Positions 10,382 through 26,232 of a stretch of DNA of 28,287 bases are shown one piece after another. Made by a program: the position numbers and the translations under genes. The number at the start of each line of letters is the position of its first letter. Position 1 is the stretch's first letter. Below the pieces are notes generated by a model. The model ran no database searches. It was not told the DNA's origin and saw only the letters and a program-made list of their open reading frames with translations. Source of the DNA: Spirogloea muscicola (taxonomy: Eukaryota; Streptophyta; Zygnematophyceae; Spirogloeales; Spirogloeaceae); contig WELB01000016.1 in assembly GCA_009602725.1 (NCBI GenBank), positions 758,122-786,408 on the forward strand. The letters run 5' to 3'.

Positions 10382-13300
10382 TCACGAAAACTTCACAGTC
10401 GTCAATGGTGCTGGCAAATGGTTGGCAACTGATTGCAGCAGAACATCCTTCTCTTCTGGATGATTCTCCAGCTTGCAGTCAGCCCATGTGGTGTTGCGGT
10501 CATGCGCCAGCGACTGCACACGTGCCAGCAGCTCATGAGCAATTAATCAGCAACCATACCCACAACTCGCCCTCCAAAGAATTCGCCACTAATTGGCACA
10601 AGAGCATGAGCCACACATCACCAACAAAATCCATGTCAGATGCTTGATTAACTTGGAGAAAGCAACCAAGGTGTTCGTAGTACATCTTCCTAAGAGTGTT
10701 AAGGCATTTGACACATCACACTGCAGACAAGGGCTCAGTAGTATGTCCACCCAGATCTGCCACTCTTGGCTGGAATGCTTGCTGAGACATTTCGGTGTGT
10801 AAAATGCTATACACGGATCTTACCTGACTATGAGCGCGGAAGTACATAAAGGGCGTATAGCGAAGGAAATTGGACACTCGTGATGTGTAGATATCCGCAT
10901 ATCTTAGCACATGAAGCAGAAGACGATTATGTGAGAACTTTCAAGGGTAAGACTATCCGTATCTGCAATTACTATTTGTTGCAGATTACAATGCACGCAG
11001 ATAAACCCCTTATCAGGAAGCAGTCCCACACTGCAGCAGAAGTTGGTCCAAGCGGGTAAATGTCCAGAGCTTGATTTGGCACAGGTATCAGTGACTGATT
11101 TGGAGAGAATCTGTACTCACTTTTCTGTTTGCCTAGTAAGGTGACTCTTGTCCCAAAGGCCTGAACGGGAAAGGTAACCCCACCTGGTCCAACAGAGAAA
11201 AGCAACTTCATGATCATCTACCAGCTGACATTTTACAGCTAACTTTGCTTGCAGTAAAGGTGCACTAATCGGGTCAAATGACGTGGTTCTCTCAGGGGTC
11301 CACCATACCGATGCATAGAAACACACAACAGCAGCCACATGGTCATCCAGACCTGGAACTGAAGTAGTGACCATCATGCTCCAGCATGGGGGCAATCACA
11401 TGGTCCAGGCGCTCCATGAGCACCAACAACCGCTGCATGTTCTCCGTAAGCTCAACATCGCTCATCCTGGATGCCTCCTTGGTCTGTAGACTCAAACTAC
11501 ATATTGTCAACGAAGGACCATCATGAAGTGACTGTTACTAGAATAAGCACAGGACAGACATAAGTCGACCAGAACATGCATCATTCCTGAGCCTGCAGAG
11601 AACAGGTAGAACATGCTAAATCCACTGAGTCAAGTCAAGCAAAGCAATAGTATGCATTACTGCAATGTAGACATGTACTGGAGCTTTCACGATACACGTC
11701 CTCATGACTGCTGCAAATGCAACTAAGAGTACACAATACCAACTGGGATAGAAACTGGACTTAGGCTGCTCTGGACAAGAACCTGCGCTTGCTTATCAGT
11801 ACTTCGCCGCTGCAGTGCCAGACGAAGTTGATTGAAGACGTCCCCAAGTGTGTCTTTCCGTGCCATCAGCTCAATCAGTTTCTCCCTGTGTTCCCTTCCT
11901 TTCTCCAAGGCATCAACCTGCACGCAATGTCGAATTGACAATCAGTATTCAGTATTTCTAGCTTCAGCTTAGAACTGGGTGCCAAGTGAGTCGTTGTTGA
12001 CCCATTGCAAAACGATCACCCTTGGAGATGTAGTCCTGATGCTAAATGTGTTGTTTTGCTGTCATTCTACTGCAACAGCGTCCCTTTGATAATCTTCTCC
12101 TGATGCCCTTCAAGTTCAAGCACTTCAAATGATACAAGCTGCTAGTATATACTTCTATGTCCAACAGAGGAGGACAAGTTTCAATGAGCTGCTTAGAGTG
12201 TGTTCTTAGGTCATAAGTCACCGTCAAACATCTTGTTGGAAGGACTCAGCACAGCACAGCCTGCTCGTTTTCAGCACATGCTCATCATTTGCCTAAGGAT
12301 CGGACGCTAAGGTGACTAACCTCCTTCTCAAGCTCACGCAAGATGAGAGCTGTGCGCCATCTCAAGTGGACTTTAGATTGGCTCACATCTGTATATATGT
12401 GGTCTCCAACGTACAAGGTCTCCTGCCCTGCAAAGCCCAGTGCCTTCTCAACCATTTGTGCGCTTCCCCCACAGTAGAGTCCCCCTGCAATCATTAGAGG
12501 GGTACTTCAGTGATACGAAAACCTGCGCACATAGAAGATCCTATGCTTCACGTACTTCGCAAGCAAGTCAGCATACAAAAAATTTTGGGTCAGAATACAA
12601 CCTGAGCTTGCCTTGAAGCAAGGCCGCATAAGACCATCTTCAGTCACAATCTCATACAGTGGGTGATTCTTAGAGAAGAAGTCTGGCTTTTGAGCTGACA
12701 CAATTACCTACATAACATACGTCACATTTTAGTGCACTGAAAAACCACTGTATCACTTAGCATGTAACATACAGCTGCAAGAGGCAGACATTGCCAACTG
12801 CAGAGTCCAACTGTTGATACTAAATCGACCAGAGGGTGAAGAATCAGGTTGGCACAGCTAAAGGGCAAAGAGTGGCTGGAAGTCCATGAACTTAATGTAG
12901 GGTGGAAGCAGGATGACCCAACAGGAGTTTCCAGCTACCCTGGCTTGCTTGATGCTTTGTGAGCAATATATCGTGCATTTTGCATTCAGTCAGCAAAGGG
13001 GTCACAGTGATGGTGGTAAACCATGTCAAAGAGCTTTCTCCACTTGATGCCATTTGGAAGGAAGCGATCGAAAGAATGCTCCATCATTGTTCTGGTGTAC
13101 TGGTAGTCAGAGTTGGTAATCAGTAGTAATCTCTTCCCCGCCTGGAATGTTGTGTGAAACAAGTCAGCAGATCAATCTCCAATATCATCAGTTGTCTAGT
13201 TAGTAGTGGGCTTGCGCAGCTCAGATGGCACACTGCAGGCTGATAATGTTTACCTCCTTCTGATCAAGGAGGGCCATAGGTAGCTCTGGGTCCAGTTCAA

Positions 13301-15966
13301 CAAATTTGTCAGGCGCGTTGATTATTTCTGCCTGCATCCAATCCTCTCAAGTCAGCTTAAGCTGCAGAGCCGGTAAATGGCACAGTGCTACGTGTCTGCA
13401 AGTGCCTTAATTGCTCATACAAGTATCGCTGCTTGATCACTGCCAACTCATATAGATATTTGCAAAAGAGCCCTCGATGAAACAATATGCAATTGAACGC
13501 TCTAGAAAAGTGCGACAGCGCAGGTGCAAAGGCTATCCAGTTGCCGATTCATTCTGCAGATCGTGGGAGCTTTGAGTAGCTAAGCTGTGTACTGAGTTGC
13601 TACAGCATTGCAATCTGCTGTGACTAGCTGACCTTCAACTGGCCTTCAACGTGTGCCCTGAATAAAGCCTTGGAGACAACCTGTCATGATGCATGACATG
13701 TTTTGAGAACATCAATAAGGCTAGCCTGTAAAATTAGCAGCCATGAAAACCTTCGCAAACCAGGCTCAATACCAGGAATAGCACCTTGAAAAGGCCCTGA
13801 TAGTCTTGAGGACCTATGTCAGGCGGCAGGCGGCCTGCATCCAACTGCTCCACCATTTGCATGTACATGACAGCCTCGCTGACAGAGAACAATGTGTTGA
13901 GAAACTCCCATCTGTGCTCATCCCTCAGATCCACAAATTCTCTCCCATACGCTCCACTGCATTGCGCAATACATGACATACACATTCACGAATGCATTCA
14001 CTCCATAACGACTTTGACATCAAAAGCATCGAGCTCTTACAAAAATGTCTGCATCCCATATGCTCATGCAATGCCTTTCCTCGCTAAGTAGTGGTAATTC
14101 CTCACTGAAAGTGGTAAGTGGACCCGCTGAAGTAAAATTTGCTGGTCGACAAGAGCACAGGCAAGTGCAACCTCGGAAGTCATCACATGGCACGTCTTGG
14201 ACATTCACCTGATTGCTCGGTTGGATAGCATCTGAGTCCCATGCATAGCCCTCTTCACATAACCGAACCTGTCTGCTTTCACAAGGTTTCCATTTTCTTT
14301 GTCTACAATCAGGCCCCTTATCACCTGAGCACAATGCAATTGAATACTCGACTTTGTTACTGAATGTGTGGGCTGCACTTTCGTGAGCTTGACATAGATC
14401 TCCTCAAGCTACGATCAAGTCAAACCGTGGCTACATCATGGCTACTACAGGATCTCGGTGGAAAGAACACGCCTCAAAGCATAAAGTCTGAAATTTGGTG
14501 TAAGTTCCATAAATCCTTGACAAGCTGGTGATGCACAACTTACCAGGTCAGGGTCAAACTTAAGCCCATCAACTGGGTACCCTTTTGCCCGCAAGTTGGC
14601 CATGCCGTAGTCATAAGCCCTACCTTCCCAAGCCTACAATCAACTGCAAGGATTTGTGAGGACCTCAACCAAGAGTAGTCCTTGTTCATGTCCAACAAGC
14701 CATTCACATAGCATCACCAGCACAAGCATGAAATCTTAGATACTGACATCCTGCCTTGATAAGCTGAAGCTGACTGCATTGCCAAAGCAGAGGAGGTTAC
14801 ATGATGCTTTTGCTTTTTAGGGCTTTGCTTACGTTCACATTGTAGTGGATGAGCGTATAATCCATGTCATATCCTATTGTGGTTATGGAGCGCAGATTCA
14901 AAGTCCTGCTACAGTAGATCCCTCTGGAAGCCAGGCCATAAGGGAAACCAGCCTGCAATGTGCAGTGATGCATATGAGCATTCTTCATGTGTAGATCAAT
15001 AAGCACATTCGCAACCCCTTGCTAGTCATCGGACAGCAAAGTGCTTTCAAATCTTACCAAGCTTAACGCATCAGATATTCAGGGGCATCTAGACCTCAGC
15101 TGGATGTAATCATCACAAGCGAAATAAGACCCCAATAGTGCCCTTCACAACAAATGTCTGACCCCGTTATGATCAGTCAAGACCTGTTTGTGCCCAAGCT
15201 AGACCCTCTGTGTTAACTGTCCTTCTGAGTCAAGCAGTACGGCGGGCAGAGGTCGGTTGGCACAACCGAGATTGATAGTCTGTCAAGTAGGTCCTCTGCA
15301 TCTCTTGTCTCCTCTTTTGAGACTGTCTCAATGTCGCCATCCTTCAATGGTGTGACTCCCTCATTCTCTGGAATCAGGGACAGGCAGAGGAGGAACAGAT
15401 TGACAAATATCAGACGTGCCCATTGGATGGCGAGGCACTGGTACTGTCTTGTCAACGACAGCAACTTGTTGGCAACTTATTGTATCCTAACAGTGGTCGT
15501 CAATTGAAGCCAACTCACCCCATGTTTCCCACTGCCGGCGGTGGAGCTTCATGTCGCCCTTGGTGCTCTCGCCAAGGTAATCTATGTCAAACTTGCTGTG
15601 CTTGGAGGTCGTCACGACCTCGAAAGACCTTTCCATGAGGCTCCCCTCTGGTAATGTAGGTGGGGCCGCAGCTCCATTGCCTTGACCGTCGCCGCTGCCT
15701 GTCTGAGCCCCCTGCAGTGAGTCTCTAGGACTGCTGCTTGCACTCCTGCCAGCCCTGATTGGCAGAAGTTTGAGGCTTCGACTACAGAAGTACCACTCCG
15801 ACGTCCGCTCCGACCGTCTCGCACGTACTTGCTGCCGTTTGGTTGGGCCGACAAGCTGAGCACGCCGTTGACAGCCATGACAGGGGCCTGCTGACGAGTA
15901 CTCGATGACGATCATAGCTCCCCCTCTGGCATACTGCAAGGTAAGGGATGATTGGACCGCAGCCAT
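10382..15966 (-). CDS. HAD-superfamily IG 5'-nucleotidase (cytosolic purine 5'-nucleotidase-like), 16 exons
   Basis: The family hydrolyses nucleoside 5'-monophosphates through a Mg-dependent aspartyl-phosphate intermediate. Exons in transcript order: 15966-15519, 15367-15241, 14923-14833, 14633-14544, 14324-14209, 13956-13785, 13680-13633, 13331-13254, 13141-13022, 12707-12602, 12484-12321, 11917-11744, 11483-11353, 11183-11121, 10902-10824, 10513-10382. The sum is 713 codons with every phase consistent. All HAD motifs are visible: GYDMDYTL (nucleophile Asp211, Asp213), LLLITNSD (391-402 region), SAQKPDFF (Lys437) and YVGDHIYTDV (Asp493, Asp498). Family-specific blocks include LVKADRFGYVKRAMHG, REFVDLRDEHRWEFLNTLFS, HLRWRTALILRELEKE, FNQLRLALQRRS, RSGLWDKSH and YADIYTSRVSNFLRYTPF. 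The first about 100 residues are Arg/Ser/Ala-rich and acid-poor, compatible with a plastid or mitochondrial transit peptide. The substrate cannot be read from the sequence. Confidence 0.94.
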
Positions 15967-16400
15967 CGTTGGTGCCCCTTCTCAAGGAGCTAGCCTGGTC
16001 CTGATGGAGGTCGAGCCCAGCGGCCGCTGTGCTAAGTAGGCGTCAGGACGAGCGGTGGCAGAGCCGCAGTTTCCCCGCGGCTCAACGTGCGGACGCTCAT
16101 TGCCAGGAACGGAGGCCGAAGGGATCGTCCTGCGTCGCCCGACGCACACGCCTCACAGGAGCTCCAAGGCGGGCTGCTGCCTTGGAGCTTTGCTGCCGTG
16201 GAGGTCATGGACGCAGCGCTCGCACGGCGGCCCGGGAGCAGTCGCGGCGGCGAGAGACGAAGCCGCCGCGGAGCTCGCGCGCGGGCTCTGGAGGCCGCCG
16301 CTGCGCGCGCGGCGGCGNAGCAGCGCGGCGGCGTTGCCAGTGCCAGGCCGCCCAATGGCGTGCCAACGGGAGCCGCCCATTTCTATTGTAGCGGGCACGC
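15967..16400 (-). promoter_or_regulatory. GC-rich 5' region of the nucleotidase gene
   Basis: High-GC, CpG-rich sequence lies upstream of the nucleotidase ATG, peaking at about 16210-16340 with GCG/GGC runs and one ambiguous base at 16318. Several overlapping frames are open on both strands, but all are Ala/Arg-rich compositional artefacts. The gene upstream on the other side is transcribed away, so this is one end of a divergent promoter region. Confidence 0.45.
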
Positions 16401-16564
16401 CCCGACGGTAAGAGCCGAAAACAAACAACAAACCAGAACTTAACCACAACACTAAGCGGACAGCCACGTCATGGGCAAGCAATTTCTTTCCTGGCAGTCT
16501 CGTGCCAGCTTTCCCAAGCACCAAAAGGAACTAAGCAGTACAAGCTGCTCAGTAAGAAGAATTG

Positions 16565-16932
16565 CGCGCCCATAGAGAAGAGGGGCTGGCCAAGCCAGCC
16601 CAAAAAAGAATGGACAATGTCCAAAGCCAAACAAAGAGGAGCCGGAAACAGCACTCAGTAAGCCCTGCTAAGCAGCCTCAGGTCAGAGAAACTTGGCTCC
16701 TGGAAGCGTACTTTTGTTCATTCTTTCTTGGGCTGGCATTCCCCAGCCCCTGTCCTCAATGCCCCTTTGCTGTAGCCTCTTGCATACTGTGCTTTTTGGC
16801 TGGCTGCTTAGCAGGGGTTACTGAGTGCTCGTAGCTGCTTCGTTACTTTTCATTTTCCGGCTCCTCTTTCTTTGGCTTTGGACATTGTCCATTCTTTTTG
16901 GGCTGGCTTTGCCTGCCCCTCTTCTCTATGGG
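16565..16932. mobile_element. MITE-like inverted-repeat element
   Basis: The left arm (about 16569-16677) and right arm (about 16802-16932) are near-perfect reverse complements. Shared blocks are CCCATAGAGAAGAGGGGC, GAATGGACAATGTCCAAAGC, AGAGGAGCCGGAAA and CACTCAGTAA followed by CCTGCTAAGCAGCC. The right arm carries an extra segment of about 25 bp with GTAGCTGCTTCGTTAC. The central spacer is about 124 bp. The left arm has an internal 8-bp-stem hairpin (16583-16601, GGGCTGGC/GCCAGCCC, loop CAA). No transposase frame is present, so the element would be non-autonomous. Terminal sequence GCGCGCCCATAGAGAAG is shared with copies elsewhere in the window. I could not define a clear target-site duplication. 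Confidence 0.7.
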
Positions 16933-17190
16933 AGAAAGGACTACGCTTCGTAGCTGCTTCGTATCTTTTTTCGTGAATGTTGTTCTTCGTACTTCCCCTG
17001 GCCCCTTTGTTCAATCTTTTTTGGGCTGGCTCTTTCCAGACCTGATGTTGCTCACTCGTGGGTACTGAGCTACCCTCTGCATCGTCTATGTGTTCTGATG
17101 TGTTTTGTAGTGTAGTCCCTTTTCCGGCTCCTCTTTTATGGGCGCGCACTTCCTTTTCCAGCCCCTATCCTCAATGGGCGAGCCCTTCAT
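16933..17190 (+). repeat. partial copies of the GGGCTGGC repeat family, including a segment shared with 26078-26230
   Basis: At 16945-16975 the GTAGCTGCTTCGTA segment of the preceding right arm recurs. From 17043 the sequence GATGTTGCTCACTCG(T)GGGTAC(T)GAGC, then CTCTGCATCGTCT, then TTTTCCGGCTCCTCTTTTATGGGCGCGC parallels 26078-26230 in the same order and orientation. No coding evidence is seen. Confidence 0.65.
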
Positions 17191-17400
17191 TTCGGCCCTC
17201 TGACCATTGTACGTTTTTTCTGGGCTGGCTTTCACGGCCTCCACCCCCTTTGGAAGCGCTCACGTTCCCCTGTCTGTGTATTGGCTTGAATTGGCCTCCC
17301 TTTTCATTTCATGCGCCCCGCGCGCCTTTCTCCTGTCTGCTCTCGGCTGGCTTTCACAGCCCCTATCCTCAACGGGCGAGCCCTTTCTTGTCTTTCACAG
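17191..17400 (+). repeat. further tandem-like copies of the repeat family
   Basis: The segment 17289-17331 (AATTGGCCTCCC...CATTTCATGCGCCCCG) is matched at 25518-25560. The phrase CAGCCCCTATCCTCAA(T/C)GGGCGAGCCC occurs at about 17160-17186 and again at about 17360-17385. GGCTGGCTTTCAC occurs at about 17224 and 17347. The pattern indicates local duplication of one family. Confidence 0.6.
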
Positions 17401-17459
17401 CCGCCCCTTGGAATCAGCAGCCGCCTTCTCTCCGGGGCCTGGTTTTTGGCGCCCCTTGG

Positions 17460-17720
17460 CCCGTTCGAATATACGAACAACCGAAGGAGACCGGCCTTTC
17501 CTGTGGCCTCGCACGCCGTCTGACGAGGAGCCGCGGCGGCCGCGCACCAGGCCGCCAGCGGCGTTGCGCGGCAGCCGCCATGGCTGGCCCCCGCCGCAGC
17601 TTCCCGTCGGCGCCTCCCTCCGGCCGGCCGCCGAGGCTGCCCTGGGGCGCTGGTCTCCACTCCCTCCTTCGGCTGCTGTAGTAGAAATCCTGCTCGCAGA
17701 GTACCCGTGTCTGCGCACTT
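17460..17720 (+). promoter_or_regulatory. GC-rich island upstream of RAD54B
   Basis: GC- and CpG-rich sequence (GCCGCGGCGG-type runs, about 17530-17660) resembles those at the other gene starts. It probably marks the RAD54B promoter or 5' UTR, which would imply a leader intron before the ATG used here at 18103. Confidence 0.4.
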
Positions 17721-18102
17721 GGAGCACCGCTGCTCCACGGCGCCACGCTTCGTCTCGTGGCTTCAAGACGGCAGCCGGGCAGTCGAATGGGGTGATGATG
17801 AGTGGCAAATCCATGTCAGCTACGAGGTCTACCTCAGAACCTTCTGGCTGTGTTGTTGCGTCTGCCTTCTCATCAACCTCTTACGTGCTCCCCGATTATC
17901 CAGAACAAACAGAAATCTTTGACATCGAATTGTGGTCAAAGAAAGTGTAACGCTTGCTACATTGCTCTCTGATGCCCTCAATGTGGGCCTGGCCTAACAC
18001 GCCATGGTGTCTACGTTGGCAGTTGTCACCTTACATCAGCGTTCATGAGCGCTCGTCTTAGTGGCTTGAGGACGAAGAAAGAGGAAACACTGCGGAGAAG
18101 CA
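17721..18102 (+). other. possible upstream first exon of the RAD54B gene
   Basis: Two adjacent ATGs at 17795 and 17798 open a frame of about 50 codons (MMSGKSMSAT...IFDIELWSKK) followed by a GTGTAA donor-like site at 17948. The composition is Ser/Thr-rich but protein-like. The frame upstream of 18103 is basic (RRKRKHCGEA) and could be joined by splicing, but I could not find a phase-consistent junction. It is either a 5' extension of RAD54B or leader sequence. Confidence 0.3.
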
Positions 18103-23945
<5,843 letters not shown>

Positions 23946-24600
23946 CTGAATGCTTGCAGTGGAGGTACAGCTCTTGCTTAACTGCCATCATTGGGTGGAC
24001 CTATTGTGAACAGTTAATAAGGCTGCCTCAACAGCAGTGCTAATCTGGGGTGTGACAGAGGTTGGCGTGTGCAAGAAGAACCAAGAACCCATCATTGCTG
24101 GATCCTGTGCAGCCAATGAAATCATTGACAACCTCCCCCAAGAGACTTGGCCAGTTGCTACTGGACTCGCTGTTGGCTTCAGCTCAACTGTGGATAGTGG
24201 TGCCGAGACTGCAGCTCACACAAAATAGGGCACTAGCAACCACTGAGTCGAGTGGATTCACAATGTATAGCGCCAATTTAGGGAGGCCTTTTTCCCGCTT
24301 GGAAGGAGGTGCTGACGAGCGTCTGCGAGCACTTGAGGTAGCCCTTATAATGCAACTAGGGAGACACGTGTGGGTGATAGTGCATCATCTCTATCGAGCC
24401 CCTGCATCATCTAGGCTCGTCTCAGCGACCCTTGGACAAGCTTAATTTTATTGATCAAGCACATGTGTCATGTGAAGCAGGAGAGAAGGCTATTACATGG
24501 ATGGCCGGCCCCATGGCTAGCCTAATGGAATGGATGCAAGCTATGAGACCTACTTCAACCCAAGGGCGATAATATGGCTAGTCTGCGAAGCAATGTGGGT
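23946..24600 (+). other. RAD54B downstream region with an unassigned open frame
   Basis: A plus-strand frame without an ATG at its start runs from about 24062 to 24445. It contains NPSLLDPVQPMKSL, GQLLLDSLLASAQLW and SANLGRPFSRLEGG, followed by CTTGAGGTAGCC, which could be a donor. It could be an exon of an unrecognised gene, an alternative 3' exon or UTR. No family was recognised. The rest shows nothing beyond ordinary sequence. Confidence 0.25.
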
Positions 24601-25259
24601 GAGCAGGCACCAGCAGTAGCAGAAGCATAGTGGCAGAGCAAAACCAACTGCTCTCAATAGCAGGACGGGGTGTGGTCACCATGCAATCAATAAGCTTCCT
24701 CTGGCAGCCGGATACAGACTTGCCAATGACGTGGCATTCCCAAGGTAAGGTGCGTGTGCTTAAGGTAAGGGAGCATAACGCGGAGTGGAGAGCTTTAACA
24801 GACTCGAGTAGTCCACCATAGTGAGATACTTTCATTAGTACAGCCGCAGATACATTACTATTGAGGGGAAAACACAGAAACTTAGGTGGTGGGTGCACAC
24901 GGGGCAGAACTGGCACACATGCATTGGTCTGTGGGCCAACAGAGCTGGAGGTCGTGAAAGGCCAGCATAGAAGCAAAAGCCATGGCCTGCACACATAGGC
25001 GCTTCCTTCTGCGAAGTGCTCAATGTCTTGTTACTTTCGAATTGTCTTTCAAATTGAGGCATTGTGCAGGTGTACGAGAACATGTATTCGTCAACCAGGA
25101 AATTGGCACAGGATAACAGTAGACGTGCCCTGTTAGCGAATGAGCATGAAAGGATTGAGTGCATGCACCACCACATTTGCAGAGACTCAGCGGGCGTCTC
25201 AATTGCTGCCACGTCTTTGAGTCAGTGCAGCGGAAGATAGTAAGAAACAGCTCTCACAA
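24601..25259. other. no gene recognised
   Basis: Open frames on both strands are short and lack family motifs, consistent splice structure or compositional bias. No RNA gene or long repeat was seen. Confidence 0.4.
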
Positions 25260-25266
25260 AGTAAGG

Positions 25267-25600
25267 CAGTAGCTGTGAGAGGCCAGCCCAAAGGAAGAAG
25301 GAAAGACGCAGCCAGTAGAGGGCGGTGGCTGTGAGAGGCCAGCCCAGATGATGAAATGAACAAAATTCGAAGGGGCCAGAGAAATGACATGGACAAGTTG
25401 CAAAACCGCTGGCTAGCCGGTCTGTGAAACGAGCAGACTGTAGTCAGTGCATCTACCTCCAGCTCACGCTTAGAAGAAAGACGCTTCCAATTGGGGGAGG
25501 GAGAAAAGGAGGCCAAGAATTGGCCTCCCTTTCAATTTCATGCGCACCGCGCGCCTTCTCTCTTCCAGGAGAGGGCGGTGGCTGGAGAGGCCAGCCCAGA
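25267..25600 (-). repeat. copies of the GGCCAGCCC repeat family
   Basis: GTGAGAGGCCAGCCCA-type units occur at about 25275-25290 and 25330-25345, with a variant GGAGAGGCCAGCCCAG at about 25584-25599. These are reverse complements of the GGGCTGGC(C/T)TCTCAC units at 17220, 17347 and 27901. The segment 25518-25560 (AATTGGCCTCCCTTT...ATGCGCACCGCGCGCC) matches 17289-17331. This is the same dispersed family as the intergenic cluster at 16.5-17.4 kb. Confidence 0.6.
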
Positions 25601-25802
25601 GAAAAGAATTATTAAGCTACTACTCTGAGAAGCTGAATTTTCTTGGTGCATTGGGATAGGGTCCGCTTGCATTGCAGGCCTTATCAGTGCGGCAGGGTCG
25701 CCATTATTACGAAGTAATTCAGGAAGACGAGACTTTGGACTCCAGTTTCTCCTTATCTGCTTCTTACTGTTGTTTGTCTGTCTTGCTTGCTCAGGAGCTC
25801 TC

Positions 25803-25836
25803 AGGTCGCCGCCAAAGCCAGGTCGCCGCCAAAGCC
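25803..25836 (+). repeat. 17-bp perfect tandem repeat
   Basis: AGGTCGCCGCCAAAGCC occurs twice with no spacer, in otherwise featureless sequence. Confidence 0.85.
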
Positions 25837-26030
25837 TACTTGTGTCGCCAATAGCTGCATAAGGTCAAGTCTTCTGGATTAGCTTCTCAGCGCAGCGGTC
25901 GCCTTGCATCTGTGAGCAGTTCAGGCGTTGGGCGCCTCGTAAAACCAATCCCCACAGGTCGATTGCTTGTTTCGAGCGTTCTACTTATCCAGATGTATTT
26001 CGTTGACCGTGGCCACTGAGCTGCATTGCA

Positions 26031-26081
26031 CTTGATCGGACTTGATCGGACTCGGACTTGATGTCGGACTCGGACTTGATG
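26031..26081 (+). repeat. nested short tandem repeats
   Basis: CTTGATCGGA occurs twice (26031-26050). An overlapping 18-bp unit, TCGGACTCGGACTTGATG, then occurs twice (26046-26081). The array abuts the left edge of the repeat-family copy that starts at about 26078. Confidence 0.85.
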
Positions 26082-26232
26082 TTGCTCACTCGCGGGTACC
26101 GAGCTTTCATCTGCATCGTCTCGTGTTTACTTGTGTAGTTTTCTCTTTCTGCACCTTTTTCGGCTTTGGATATTGTCCATTCTTTAGGGGCTGGCTTGGC
26201 CAGCCCCTCTTCCCTAAGGGCGCGCCATTTTC
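26078..26232 (+). mobile_element. dispersed copy of the MITE-like repeat family
   Basis: The left half parallels 17043-17100. The right half (TTTTTCGGCTTTGGATATTGTCC, ATTCTTTAGGGGCTGGC, CCCCTCTTCCCTAAGGGCGCGCC) parallels the right arm at 16854-16932 and, inverted, the left arm at 16565-16640. It contains a 9-bp-stem hairpin at 26187-26207 (GGGGCTGGC/GCCAGCCCC, loop TTG). There is no coding capacity. It is single-armed compared with 16565-16932. Confidence 0.65.

Noticed and set aside
16029-16524. Several overlapping frames of 107-123 codons
   Set aside because: All frames are open because the region is GC-rich. They are Ala/Arg/Pro-rich, overlap on both strands and match no family.
17058-17738. 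Long frames of up to 247 codons on both strands before RAD54B
   Set aside because: They run through repeat copies and a GC island, and start upstream of any plausible leader. Only the last about 50 codons might be coding.
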